64,000 bases of DNA from positions 590,754 through 654,753 of the forward strand of contig VCJN01002955.1 in the NCBI GenBank assembly GCA_006384855.1, given 5' to 3'. Origin of the DNA: Tetraselmis striata (taxonomy: Eukaryota > Chlorophyta > Chlorodendrophyceae > Chlorodendrales > Chlorodendraceae). Position 1 is the first letter of the stretch. Every line of letters starts with the position of its first letter. This document shows positions 18,482 through 27,112 of this stretch, piece after piece. The translations under genes and the position numbers were made by a program. The notes under the pieces were generated by a model. It saw nothing but the letters and a program-made list of their open reading frames with translations, was not told the origin of the DNA and did not search any database.

Positions 18482-18625
18482 ATGGAGCGGGAAGGGTGGG
18501 ACGTGGGGGACCGGTGCGGGAAAGAGGCAAGTAGGCAGGTGCAGACAGGTAGGCGCGGAGATATGTGTCCAGATTTTTGTAAGCATGTTCAAGATGCATT
18601 TCTGTGGAGACAACGCGGTAAACAC

Positions 18626-18680
18626 GGTAAGGGAAAGTAAGGGAACGTAAGGGAACGTAAGGGAACGTAAGGTAAAGTAC
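18626..18680. repeat. 10-bp tandem repeat GTAAGGGAAC
   Basis: About five units of GTAAGGGAAC or close variants lie upstream of the RING gene. The rest of 18482-18810 has no gene, and only AT-rich sequence at 18681-18740 that may be a promoter. Confidence 0.75.
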
Positions 18681-18810
18681 TAAACAAAATATGTTCCGAA
18701 TATGGAAAATGGAAAAATGCGATAACGGAAAAATGTTGAGCATGGATGGAGGCGCATAGGCGCATATGCACAAGAGGTCGCTTCAAACTGTTTGTTCACA
18801 CCAATAGCTA

Positions 18811-19770
18811 TCAAACGATATCATGAAACCACAGCATCGTTGCACTATCGTGATATTCAGGGCACCCGTTGTCGCGCGCCCAGTTCACGATTTCGATATG
18901 GCCGCCCTCCTCGGCTTCCATGATGACAGTCCAGTCCCAGGGGCAACCGTTTTCTCGCGCCCACTCCAGGACATTCAGATGGCCTTCACCGGCCGCGTTC
19001 GCGCACACTTTCTTGTCCCAAGGGCACCCTCTGGCGCGCGCCCACTCCAGGATGTGCAGGTGGCCTGCAAACGCGGCGCTTTCACACACGCTCTTGTTCC
19101 AGGGGCACCCGGTGTCGACAAGCCACTTCAGGATGTCCAGGTGGCCTCTCTCTGCGGCTGCGGCGCAAGTGTCTTCATCCCAGGGGCACTCGTGCTCGCG
19201 GGCCCACTTCAGGAGGTCCAGGTGGCCGCCCTTAGCGGCTGCGGAGCAGGTGTCGTAAGCCCAGGGGCACTCGTTCTCGCGGGCCCACTTCAAGACCTCC
19301 AGGTGGCCGCCCTTAGCGGCTTCGGTTGAGATGGCTTCATCCCACGGGCACCCGTTCTTGCGGGCCCACATCAAGACCTCCAGGTGTCCGCCCTTAGCGG
19401 CTTCGGCGCAGGTCTCTTCATCCCAGGGGCACCCGTGCTTGCGGGCCCACTTCAGGAGGTTCAGGTGACCGCCCTTAGCGGCCGCCTCACAGGTGTCTCC
19501 ATCCCAGGCGCACCCGCTATCGCGGAGCCACTTCAGCAGGTGGACTCGACCCCTGGTCGCCGCGGAAGTACATAAACCGGTCACAATTCTTTGGCGGGAG
19601 GGCTCACTGTCACGAGTCGCTTGATCGAGCACATTGTCCCAAACTCTAGTGCCCAGAACTCGGAGACCAAGAAGGGTCGACACGGGGTCTTCTCCGTGTT
19701 TCCATAAGTTCCCGAGAAGATTAGGCACGAACTTCCTCTGGATATCCCAGGGCAAAGCGTCCCACGACAT
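18811..19770 (-). CDS. F-box/ankyrin repeat protein B, 319 aa
   Basis: ATG at 19770 (MSWDALPWDIQRKFVPNLL), an F-box-like start. From residue about 75 come eight ankyrin-type repeats of about 27 residues with the signature GHLxxLKWARxxGCPWDExTC. The repeats are regular and intact to the end. The GCPWD subfamily is widespread in giant viruses and some algae and oomycetes. Likely a substrate receptor for ubiquitination, with the repeats as the binding face. Confidence 0.9.
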   Translation of the reverse strand: MSWDALPWDIQRKFVPNLLGNLWKHGEDPVSTLLGLRVLGTRVWDNVLDQATRDSEPSRQRIVTGLCTSAATRGRVHLLKWLRDSGCAWDGDTCEAAAKGGHLNLLKWARKHGCPWDEETCAEAAKGGHLEVLMWARKNGCPWDEAISTEAAKGGHLEVLKWARENECPWAYDTCSAAAKGGHLDLLKWAREHECPWDEDTCAAAAERGHLDILKWLVDTGCPWNKSVCESAAFAGHLHILEWARARGCPWDKKVCANAAGEGHLNVLEWARENGCPWDWTVIMEAEEGGHIEIVNWARDNGCPEYHDSATMLWFHDIV

Positions 19771-20184
19771 GTTCACGTAATACAGGCCAGAAGGAGTTGT
19801 CAGTCGCAAGGGCGTATATGTATTATGTATGGGGCAGTTGGGTGACTCGGGTTATGACGGCCGGGCTCGGGTCGGGTCGGGCGACTATGTGACCGGAATT
19901 CGGTGACGGTATCATTTTTTCTCCGGGCGCGTCCCGCGGAGCGGGGTTTAGGTGCGTTTGCGATTGGTTGCCGCGCAAATTTCGGATGTTGCGTGTGTTT
20001 CCGCGACATTTCGCGCTTTACAGTCGAGCACTTGGAGGGGGGGGGGCGGGGAAGGGAAGGGAAGGGAAGGGACGGGACGGGAGCCACGGGGTTCTTCGGG
20101 GGTGGTTTGCGCCGGAGAACTTCGGAGAGGATGGGCAACCCGATCTGGATCGAGACGAGTAGCCCTAAACTCATTTCGCCTCTG
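19771..20184. other. Intergenic region with G-rich repeat
   Basis: No credible gene. A G-run followed by (GGGAA)n/(GGGAC)n lies at 20036-20085. The right part leads into the TATA element of the gene at 20202. Confidence 0.5.
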
Positions 20185-20198
20185 TATCTATATAAAAC
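20185..20198 (+). promoter_or_regulatory. TATA-like promoter element
   Basis: TATCTATATAAAAC ends 3 nt before the ATG at 20202. A TATA-like block so close to the start implies a very short leader; similar blocks precede 51397 and 60747. Confidence 0.5.
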
Positions 20199-20201
20199 AA
20201 A

Positions 20202-20726
20202 ATGCGCTTCGAGGAAGCGGTGCGAGTGGCCGCGGGGGAGATTCGGCGGGGGTCCCTGGCGTCGTGCCCCGAGTTCTCGCAGGTGTCCCCAAGGGCCTTC
20301 CCCGCGCTGGCGGACATCAACGAGGCGGGGTGCCTGACGTTCGATAGCCAGGAGGGCGGAGCGCGGCAACGATCGTACGTAACGGGGTTCATGAGACGCG
20401 ACCGGGCCCTGGATGCGGCGAGGAGGGTGAACTCGTCCGGGCGCATCGCCTTCTCCCCCGTGCAGGTCGCGAAATGGATCCCGAACGTTCCCAAGATTCC
20501 AGTTTGCGTGGGGACCGCGGCGAGGAAGAAGGAATGTGTCGTGGAAACCTGGGCCCCGCATTTCATTCCGCGGGCGGACGTGGACGTCGCCAGGAAGCAG
20601 GTGTGCCTCAACAAAAGCGAACGGGTTTGCGTCGTCCACTTCATAGACCCCGAGTGGGGGCGTTCGGCGTTCGGGGCGGGAGGGCTCTTCGAGGTCGTCC
20701 GGAAGAGCTTGTCCGCGAAGGAGTAG
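20202..20726 (+). CDS. Conserved-looking hypothetical protein, 174 aa
   Basis: ATG at 20202. Contains SCPEFSQVSPRAFPALADIN followed by GCLTFDSQEGG, RSYVTGFMRRDRA and, near the C-terminus, VCVVHFIDPEWGR. The combination of an iN-x-GxLTxDSQ-type motif with a YVxGFM motif reminds me of uncharacterised proteins found across giant viruses, but I cannot name the family with certainty. No membrane or zinc motifs. Confidence 0.7.
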   Translation: MRFEEAVRVAAGEIRRGSLASCPEFSQVSPRAFPALADINEAGCLTFDSQEGGARQRSYVTGFMRRDRALDAARRVNSSGRIAFSPVQVAKWIPNVPKIPVCVGTAARKKECVVETWAPHFIPRADVDVARKQVCLNKSERVCVVHFIDPEWGRSAFGAGGLFEVVRKSLSAKE

Positions 20727-20748
20727 CGGATCTACCACGCGACACCCA

Positions 20749-21921
20749 TTAACTTTCCATGATCTCGAACGCGCGATCGTACACGCGACGCGTTCCCAGC
20801 ACGCTCCCCCACCCGAGGTGCCCGCCCCCGCGCGTGGCGATGCACTCGACCGTCGGAACGCGGGCGGCGATACCCCTCGCCAACTCGGTGCACTGCGTCG
20901 GAACCAGCGGATCGTTCAGGGCGCTGATGCAAACCGTTCGAACCAGCGAGGTCTCGAGCTCGGCCCAGCAGTCCACCGACGCGGGATCTATCCCGACTCC
21001 CGATACCACGCTCGACAGGGACGCGGCGGCGGAGGCGGCGGCGGTGGCGGCGGGGATTTGTGGCATTTGTGGGATTTGTGGCATTTGTGGGCCCCGTGTA
21101 AATTTACGACATGTGCCCATCTCGCTCAGCCGCTTCTCGGCCTTGCGAGCAAACGCCCGATTCACAACGGGTAACACGTGAAGATCGAAATGTCCGTGGG
21201 AAAAGGCGTTTCCCATGGACACCACCGTTCCGACACCGTCCGATGCGGCCCCCGGCGCAAACCGCGCCTTGACGACCTCGTATGCGCCTGTGGACATCCC
21301 CAGAACCAGGATGCCGCCCCGCTCGGCCGAAGCGCTTTCCGGAAACGCTTCGCGCGCATACTCCACCGCGAGGCGCACCCCCTCGACGTCGCCGAACACG
21401 CGCCGCTGCATCGTGATCTCGCCGTGGCTAGAGATAGCCGGCACGCTTTCGCGCCCGGACGGTTTCCGTCCGGGGCGTTGGTGCACCACGCACACCCAGT
21501 CGCGGTCGATCGCGCGCCGCACGACCGACGCCACGTTGGGCGACTTGTGCGTCGCGAACATGGGAGGCGCGACGACGAGAACCCTGCGAGGGCAGGAGTT
21601 TTCGCGAAGGACGCCGTTTCCACCAACCCCCCGCGAGTCCGCGAACCGGGGGTTGGTGGAAACGGCGCCGGTGTCGGTGTCGGTGTTGGTGTCGGTGTCG
21701 GTGTCGGTCATGCGGTCCTGGTGGTCCGCGCGCCGAATCACACGCACCGCGCGGTCCCCGGGGAGGGTCACCAGCGTGGACTTCACCGCCCGTGTGCGGA
21801 CGGCGTCCAACCTGCCGAGCAAGCACCCGAAAAGAGTCTGTACGGATGCCCCAAGAAGGCGGAACAACTGCGCTGGGCGCATCCGCACGGACTCTCTTCG
21901 GGTAAGAATCTTGTTTTCCAT
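20749..21921 (-). CDS. Alpha/beta hydrolase, ABHD1/3-YheT-like, 390 aa
   Basis: ATG at 21921. Residues 1-35 include a hydrophobic helix (LFRLLGASVQTLFGCLLG) that could anchor it in a membrane. A Thr-Asp repeat (DTDTDTNTDTDTD) interrupts the N-terminal third. The fold is shown by VLVVAPPMFATHK, VCVVHQRPG, the nucleophile elbow GMSTG with Ser, ALNDPLVP with the acid and GGGHLGW with the catalytic His. The GGHLGW form is typical of the YheT/ABHD1-3 group, which act on lipid esters. A MPQIPQMPQIP repeat precedes the acid motif. Lipid metabolism of the host is the likely setting. Confidence 0.85.
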   Translation of the reverse strand: MENKILTRRESVRMRPAQLFRLLGASVQTLFGCLLGRLDAVRTRAVKSTLVTLPGDRAVRVIRRADHQDRMTDTDTDTNTDTDTGAVSTNPRFADSRGVGGNGVLRENSCPRRVLVVAPPMFATHKSPNVASVVRRAIDRDWVCVVHQRPGRKPSGRESVPAISSHGEITMQRRVFGDVEGVRLAVEYAREAFPESASAERGGILVLGMSTGAYEVVKARFAPGAASDGVGTVVSMGNAFSHGHFDLHVLPVVNRAFARKAEKRLSEMGTCRKFTRGPQMPQIPQMPQIPAATAAASAAASLSSVVSGVGIDPASVDCWAELETSLVRTVCISALNDPLVPTQCTELARGIAARVPTVECIATRGGGHLGWGSVLGTRRVYDRAFEIMES

Positions 21922-22032
21922 TTGAAGAGAAGATGGACAAAACGCGAAAGGGTATAACGAAGCGACGACCCGGGTACCCGGTACCGTAATTTATTTTTTC
22001 AGCATGGATGAAACGCCGCAACACCGTAGCGA

Positions 22033-22548
22033 TTATACCGACTCGGTAGGCGAAACCCTGTTTCGCTTATACTCGACGATGTTCCGAATCGAAACGTACG
22101 CGAGGTACAGAATCAGGTACACCAAGGGCGCCACGGTGTTGAAGACGCGGAGGGTCGCGTTCCCGGGGCGGTATCCATCGGACACCATAAAGTCGGGCGT
22201 GAACTCTTCAGGGACGGTCGGCGCGGTTTCGGGGGCGCGGTCCTGGTCACGGGAGTGCGCGAAGGCGATATGAACAGTCTGGATGTCGGGAATTTCCGAA
22301 GCTGCTGCCAGGGATGTTAAAGAGGCGAGGAATGCGACGATGCCTGCGTACAACCTGAAGGTGTCAAACATGATGCTGATCGGCAAACCGAGCACGACGA
22401 CGAGGAGCGTCAAACCGAACAGGATTATGTGCACGAAATCGTTCTTGTTGGCGTCGCGGCTGAAAACAAGTTCCAGTGCGAAGAGGATGGCGACCACAAA
22501 GGCAGGAAGGCATATGAGCTTCTCAGGCACGGGTTCCTGAGGGTTCAT
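22033..22548 (-). CDS. Predicted four-helix membrane protein, 171 aa
   Basis: ATG at 22548 (MNPQEPVPEK). Hydrophobic helices: LPAFVVAILFALELVF, HIILFGLTLLVVVLGLPISI, LYAGIVAFLASLTSLAA and, near the C-terminus, PLVYLILYLAYVSI. A hydrophilic loop of about 50 residues with no recognised motif separates the third and fourth helices. The upstream in-frame extension is a low-complexity GTGAGC/GTGTTGT repeat and is probably leader. Function unknown. Confidence 0.7.
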   Translation of the reverse strand: MNPQEPVPEKLICLPAFVVAILFALELVFSRDANKNDFVHIILFGLTLLVVVLGLPISIMFDTFRLYAGIVAFLASLTSLAAASEIPDIQTVHIAFAHSRDQDRAPETAPTVPEEFTPDFMVSDGYRPGNATLRVFNTVAPLVYLILYLAYVSIRNIVEYKRNRVSPTESV

Positions 22549-22738
22549 GATGGCCAGTGCGGGTGAGCGAGTGAGTGAGTGAGACTGAAGACACGTTGTG
22601 TTGTGTTGTGTTGCCAGGGTCGACTGTGCACAGTTCAATTTTTGTCCGCGATGCACGATGACCGGTGCAACAGCCAAGGGACGTCACGGGGTTTTCACAC
22701 AGAGCGACGGGTCCAGACTTGTGGGAAACGAAAGATTC

Positions 22739-23062
22739 TCATATAATATACTGTTCCGCTCGTATACCGCTGTTGTGAATACGATCGAACTCGCCGACGA
22801 TCCAATTGATGTCCTCACGGTCCGGGCCGCCGAAGCAGCACCCCCACCGAATGTTCTGCATGTGCTGAAGGGGGTCGTAGTTCTCCGGAAAGTCCACCCG
22901 CCGCAACTCCGTGACCTCTTGGTCGCGGGGGTCGCGATCTGTCGCGTACTCCCGCATGCACCTCACGATGTCGTGGTAGTTGCCCTCGCCGATGGCGTTA
23001 ATGCCCGAAAAGCACAAAATGAGCGCGTCCAAGATGAGACCATACCGCGCGGACATTTGCAT
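22739..23062 (-). CDS. Hypothetical protein, 107 aa
   Basis: ATG at 23062 (MQMSARYGLILDALIL). The sequence is mostly helical with a short motif INWIVGEFDRIH near the C-terminus. The region upstream is A/T-rich and would serve as promoter. It lies between a membrane-protein gene and the LRAT-like gene, all on the minus strand. No family recognised. Confidence 0.6.
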   Translation of the reverse strand: MQMSARYGLILDALILCFSGINAIGEGNYHDIVRCMREYATDRDPRDQEVTELRRVDFPENYDPLQHMQNIRWGCCFGGPDREDINWIVGEFDRIHNSGIRAEQYII

Positions 23063-23149
23063 GAAGAAAAACAAAAAAAATGTAATAAAAGTATACCAAG
23101 TCTAGCCGTAAATAAACTTTACAATGTAAAAACGTATTATATTCCTGAA

Positions 23150-24169
23150 TCATATCAATAATTTAGCCCACGGTTTTTTGAGTAGTGGACGTTGAATCTC
23201 ACTAAAAACATCGAAAATCGAATGGTAGTACCTCCCGACTTTGCAGAGACAGGCAATCGTCTCGCAAATGTTCTCGAAGAGGTCGTAAGGTAAGTCGTCC
23301 TTATGTTGTAGGAGAATGTCGGCAAGGTCAAGCGTTGTCTGGACGGGGAAACACCCTTCCTCCGGATACTCAACGAAGTATACGTTGTTATCAAGAGCCA
23401 TGAATGTGCTCACTGGGACCAGCTCAAGACCCGACTCCTTGGAATTGTGCAAGACCCTCCCGGTGGACCAGTCCTGATTTTGGAAGTGCTTGCCAACAAA
23501 AACACCGTGATGCAAAATGAAGTCTTCTCTATCTTGAAAATCATGAGAGGGAACGACCACGTGAGTTCCTGGGGCAAGAGCCCCTGCTTCAGAGACATCT
23601 ACACTGCCCGCGCGTGCGGGCTTCAGGGATTTCACTCGTAATCCCCGAGCCGCTTGGTTGAAGGTCTGATTTATCCACCATTTCAAATTATCAGAATCAG
23701 AAACTAGAAATTTGCAGACAGCGAAAACTTTCGAGGTCGCCCTTGCGTATCTGTTGGTTCTAACATCGTCCTCGGGGGAGTGTTGTGAAAAATCCGAGTG
23801 AATTCCATCTCCAGGTACCATTCCACCGCTCCGTGATTGTAGCTTCTTGTCTTCTAAATTGAAGGTCTCGTCAGGTGTCATGAGCAACAGTCCCCCATCG
23901 TCCTGCTCCAGGAATATATGAAGAACGTCGCCTCGGTGACAGAAGCCATGTTCCGGTAGAAGATTTCGACATGAGAGCAGCTGTTTTTCCAAATGTTTGG
24001 AAATATACCCACGCATTTGATTGTAATCCATACTGGACGCGTCGGGGAAAACTTCCGTCCACAGTCTGACATATTTCTGTACAGGCACTTGTCCCAAGTT
24101 GTCACAGGCTAGCTTGCCGGCTTTGTGGTAGAACGCGAACTCGAAGGGGCTCAGGAGAATAACCTGCAT
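23150..24169 (-). CDS. LRAT/NlpC-P60-like protein, 339 aa
   Basis: ATG at 24169 (MQVILLSPFEFAFYHKAG). Residues about 25-180 are unassigned. From about 205 the pattern of a lecithin:retinol acyltransferase-type papain-like domain appears: GALAPGTHVVV strand, HHGVFVG with the active His, a central VLHNSKESGLELVPVSTF, and YDLFENICETIACLCKVG, whose N-x-C-E segment would supply the nucleophilic Cys. Family members act as acyltransferases or lipases on membranes. The spacing in the Cys motif differs slightly from canonical NCEHF. Codon use is more AT-rich than in the ankyrin genes. A degraded piece of a related gene lies at 44009-44066. Confidence 0.65.
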   Translation of the reverse strand: MQVILLSPFEFAFYHKAGKLACDNLGQVPVQKYVRLWTEVFPDASSMDYNQMRGYISKHLEKQLLSCRNLLPEHGFCHRGDVLHIFLEQDDGGLLLMTPDETFNLEDKKLQSRSGGMVPGDGIHSDFSQHSPEDDVRTNRYARATSKVFAVCKFLVSDSDNLKWWINQTFNQAARGLRVKSLKPARAGSVDVSEAGALAPGTHVVVPSHDFQDREDFILHHGVFVGKHFQNQDWSTGRVLHNSKESGLELVPVSTFMALDNNVYFVEYPEEGCFPVQTTLDLADILLQHKDDLPYDLFENICETIACLCKVGRYYHSIFDVFSEIQRPLLKKPWAKLLI

Positions 24170-24351
24170 GATTACTACTTCCCTGACATAAAATGTCACA
24201 AATGTGACGCATCGAGTTGGCGTTCAACTCTGTCTTTTTTTCACGGTTTACAGACACCTCCACCGTCTACACAAACCCCCAACGCCTACCTGCTTCTTGG
24301 GCGTAGGCTCCCGAACTCGGTGGGACGACTTTTCAAACGCCCTTTCCACGG

Positions 24352-24771
24352 TCAACGCCCGGGCAAGAGCGATTCAATCCAGCGAATATGGTCATCAAAC
24401 TTCGAGATCAAGTCCAGCGCATCACGGGGCATGCAACTTTTGATTTTTTTGACAAATGAGAGATACCCTGCGCCTGTCAAAGAGCTTTGCAGCAGGGGAG
24501 TTTCGGGTAACGGTGCAATCGCATCACCTTCATTGGCGAGAATTGCGATAGCGAATTCCGGCCAATGTTCAAGCTCGTGTAGTGGTAACCTGCAGGACAT
24601 GTCAGGAAAACCCTCTTCCCGACACTTCTCGTCGAAGTACTGTCGAAATACATCCATACAGAGCTCCAGAGCCTCCGTGTCCGTCTGGCTGTTTTTGGCG
24701 CCTCTTACGTCTTCCCCGAATCTTTTAAGGACACCTTTCGCCTGGTTAAGGTCAAACTGAGGAATCCCCAT
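24352..24771 (-). CDS. Hypothetical helical protein, 139 aa
   Basis: ATG at 24771 (MGIPQFDLNQAKGVLK). All-helical appearance with charged surfaces, no cysteine cluster, no membrane segment. Three regions, ALELCMDVFRQYFDEKC, ELEHWPEFAIAIL and LISKFDDHIRWI, suggest a bundle. Not recognised. About 180 nt without a gene separate it from the LRAT-like gene. Confidence 0.6.
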   Translation of the reverse strand: MGIPQFDLNQAKGVLKRFGEDVRGAKNSQTDTEALELCMDVFRQYFDEKCREEGFPDMSCRLPLHELEHWPEFAIAILANEGDAIAPLPETPLLQSSLTGAGYLSFVKKIKSCMPRDALDLISKFDDHIRWIESLLPGR

Positions 24772-24869
24772 GTTGGTTTTTAGGGTTCAGAATGCAACAC
24801 CGACCTTCCGGAACCGGAGCTGGTGTGGTGATTTAAGTAGTTTTATGTGGTTTTTTCACATTTTTTGCG

Positions 24870-25063
24870 TGGCCATGTGCGAATGGCTTCGCGAAAACGG
24901 GATCTTTCTTGCCCGCGCCCGCGACCACCTCGCCCGGGAGTGCAGGAGCGCGACCAGGTGCAATGACCAGATCTGGAACAAGACGAGGATGGTTCGGTGG
25001 ATCAACGCCTCCGAAACGCCCGAGGAACGCGAGGTCGTAGACCTCGTCTCCGATGACGAGTGA
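24870..25063 (+). pseudogene. Fragment of the FHA-like/ankyrin gene C-terminus
   Basis: CATGTGCGAATGGCTTCGCG and the following 180 nt repeat the 3' end of the gene at 14359-16449, with the endings WLRENGIFLARARDHL and ETPEEREVVDLVSDDE corresponding to residues in the last 60 of that protein. Only the tail is present, so it is a broken duplicate. An ATG at 24882 could still give a 60-residue peptide. Confidence 0.8.
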
Positions 25064-25123
25064 GACTGTACATTAAAAAAAGACTGTAAAAAAATGAATA
25101 CACCAAAAACCAGCCAAGGCTAC

Positions 25124-25190
25124 CAACCAACCAACCAACCAAAACCAAAACCAAAACCAAAACCAAAGCCAAAACCAAAGCCAAAACCAC
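25124..25190. repeat. (CCAAAA)n / (CCAACCAA)n simple repeat
   Basis: Tandem CCAA and CCAAAA units just before the RING-like gene at 25212, probably in its leader. Confidence 0.85.
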
Positions 25191-25211
25191 GTTTACCCCG
25201 AGAACGTCAAC

Positions 25212-25727
25212 ATGCCGGTTCTCACACGCTGTGGTACGTATCACAAACCCGGGTGTAGGCACCTACGTCGCATACCGGATGACGAATTGGAGCATGTCAC
25301 ACGTGAATATGTTCGAGCACTTGGGTTTGAAGCGTGCAATTTGTGCTCTTCCCACACCGAGAGAGTCCAGGCCCAGGAGTTGCGTGACCGTGCGCGTGCG
25401 CGGGAGATTGCGATATTTCAAGAGCGCGCGGACGCGAACGAACGCGATAAGCAGCGCGTTCGTCTGTTGGAACGTGAAAAATATGTGACATACAAGTCGG
25501 CGATACAGGTCCAGAAAAAGAGCGAAGACATGATCCTTCCCCCAAAAAATGGAACAGCCGAATGCTCTGTGTGCTATATCAAGAAACCTCTTAAGAATCT
25601 GTTCTTCGTTTGTACCAATCACGCAGCAGACACATCAACATGTCTCACCTGTAGCAAAAAAGTGTGGAAAATGGGAAAGTGCCCTACAGATGCAAAGAAT
25701 TACACGCGATCAACGGCAAGCTCTTGA
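25212..25727 (+). CDS. RING-like protein, frameshifted at its 3' end, 171 aa as read
   Basis: ATG at 25212. N-terminal CGTYHKPGCRHLRRI and CNLCSS are extra cysteine pairs, followed by a charged coiled coil (QELRDRARAREIAIFQERAD). At about 120-160 lies a RING-type motif: CSVCYIKK, then VCTNHAADTSTCLTCSKKV and KCPT. The last ligand pair is broken: after KCPT the reading frame shifts, and the missing cysteine (CKELHAINGK) is found 2 nt later in another frame, running open to about 25795. Two extra bases near 25690 would explain it. Either a recent mutation or a sequencing error. Confidence 0.7.
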   Translation: MPVLTRCGTYHKPGCRHLRRIPDDELEHVTREYVRALGFEACNLCSSHTERVQAQELRDRARAREIAIFQERADANERDKQRVRLLEREKYVTYKSAIQVQKKSEDMILPPKNGTAECSVCYIKKPLKNLFFVCTNHAADTSTCLTCSKKVWKMGKCPTDAKNYTRSTASS

Positions 25728-26170
25728 CATACTACGATGTGGTGAGCCCGCCCGATCCCCCCCAGTATTTCGCTCTCCTTTTGGGCACCCTCTGAACTCC
25801 AGCTAAAAGTGTGGTGTCGCATCGGCTGCAGTTGCACCTCCAACTCACTTCAGGTGGGAAGTAAGTAGTACACAAAAATCGGAGCCTGTCCTGGCTCTGC
25901 GTAACGTGCATTTTGATAACGGATTTTACCCGTAGATACTGAAGCATACGAAAAAAGTGAAGGAGCGTGCCGCTCGAGCCGCTTCCTCGAAGCGCGTTAT
26001 GTGTTACGTTCTCTTTCTTTTGTATTTTTGCATTCAGATTTTGCATTTACCGAAAACGTTGAGAAAACAAACAAACAAACAAACAAACAAACAAACAAAC
26101 AAACAAACAAACAAACAACAGCGTAAAGATTTTTGTACATAAAATCGCGCCACAATGTCATAGCGCCGCC
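25728..26170. other. Intergenic region with (AAAC)n
   Basis: Beyond the out-of-frame RING tail there is no gene. An (AAAC)n microsatellite of about 13 units lies at 26066-26117, preceded by a G/C-poor stretch. Confidence 0.6.
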
Positions 26171-26824
26171 ATGGTCTCCGCCGCCGCGTCCCTGGAGGTG
26201 CCGGGCATGCTGGGAAACCTGCCAACCTGGGCCTTCCTGGCCCTGGCCGCCACCTGCCGCGATCTCCGCAACGCCGCCCGCGCCGACCCCCGCCACGCCC
26301 GCCTGCTAAAGGTGATGCACGACAGCGGCGGCAAAAAGCACCGGACTTGCGAGTCCGCCGCGAGACTGGGATACCTGGACATCCTCAAGTGGCTGCGCGC
26401 CAGCGGCTGCTCGTGGAACTCGGATACGTGTATGGCCGCCGCGTACATGGGGCATCTAGGCGTCCTGCACTGGCTACGCGAGCAGGACTGCCCGTGGGAC
26501 GCCTCCACTGCCGCGCTCGCGGCGGCGCGCGGCCACATGGACGTGCTGCAGTGGGCACTCGCCAAGGGGTGTCCGGACTCGTTCGTTACTTGGGGAGCTG
26601 TGATCGGAGGCCACCTGGAGGTCCTTAAGTGGGCGCGCGCCAACGGCTGCCCCTGGAACGAACGCACGTGTGAAATCGCCGCCGAGGGCGGCCACCTGGA
26701 GGTCCTTAAGTGGGCGCGCGCCAACGGCTGCCCCTGGAACGCGACGCGATGCCAGATTGCTGCGGCGGGAAGGCACCCCGAGACAGAAGAGTGGATCGTG
26801 TCGACGACAAATAACGAACTTTAA
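26171..26824 (+). CDS. Ankyrin repeat protein C, 217 aa
   Basis: ATG at 26171. Residues 1-45 are a divergent F-box-like helix pair (LGNLPTWAFLALAATCRDLRN). Ankyrin-type repeats follow, with LGYLDILKWLRASGCSWN, MGHLGVLHWLREQDCPWD and two nearly identical copies of GGHLEVLKWARANGCPWN at the end. The duplicated last repeats are also near-identical at DNA level (about 26611-26680 and 26689-26745), pointing to recent expansion. Confidence 0.85.
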   Translation: MVSAAASLEVPGMLGNLPTWAFLALAATCRDLRNAARADPRHARLLKVMHDSGGKKHRTCESAARLGYLDILKWLRASGCSWNSDTCMAAAYMGHLGVLHWLREQDCPWDASTAALAAARGHMDVLQWALAKGCPDSFVTWGAVIGGHLEVLKWARANGCPWNERTCEIAAEGGHLEVLKWARANGCPWNATRCQIAAAGRHPETEEWIVSTTNNEL

Positions 26825-27033
26825 AATTAAGTATATCCACGCCGTCCACGCGTTTGCGCGCTTCCACGCGTTTGCGCGGGTTTTCTAGAATCTGGGGCGG
26901 CGAGACTCTGCATAACTCTGCAAAACAACCAACCGCACTTCACTCCGCTCCGCTCCACTCTACTTCACTTCACTTCACTTCTCGCTTCACTGTACTCCAA
27001 CCCACTTCACTGTACTCCAACCCACTTCTCCCG

Positions 27034-27090
27034 CTTCGCTTCGCTTCGCTTCGCTTCGCTTCGCTTCGCTTCGCTTCGCTTCGCTTCACT
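27034..27090. repeat. (CGCTT)n pentamer repeat
   Basis: About eleven CGCTT units just upstream of the ATG at 27113. With the flanking CACTT units it is the counterpart of the CACTT-rich leader of the paralog at 10190. Confidence 0.9.
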
Positions 27091-27112
27091 TCGCTTCACT
27101 TCCCTGCCAGAG

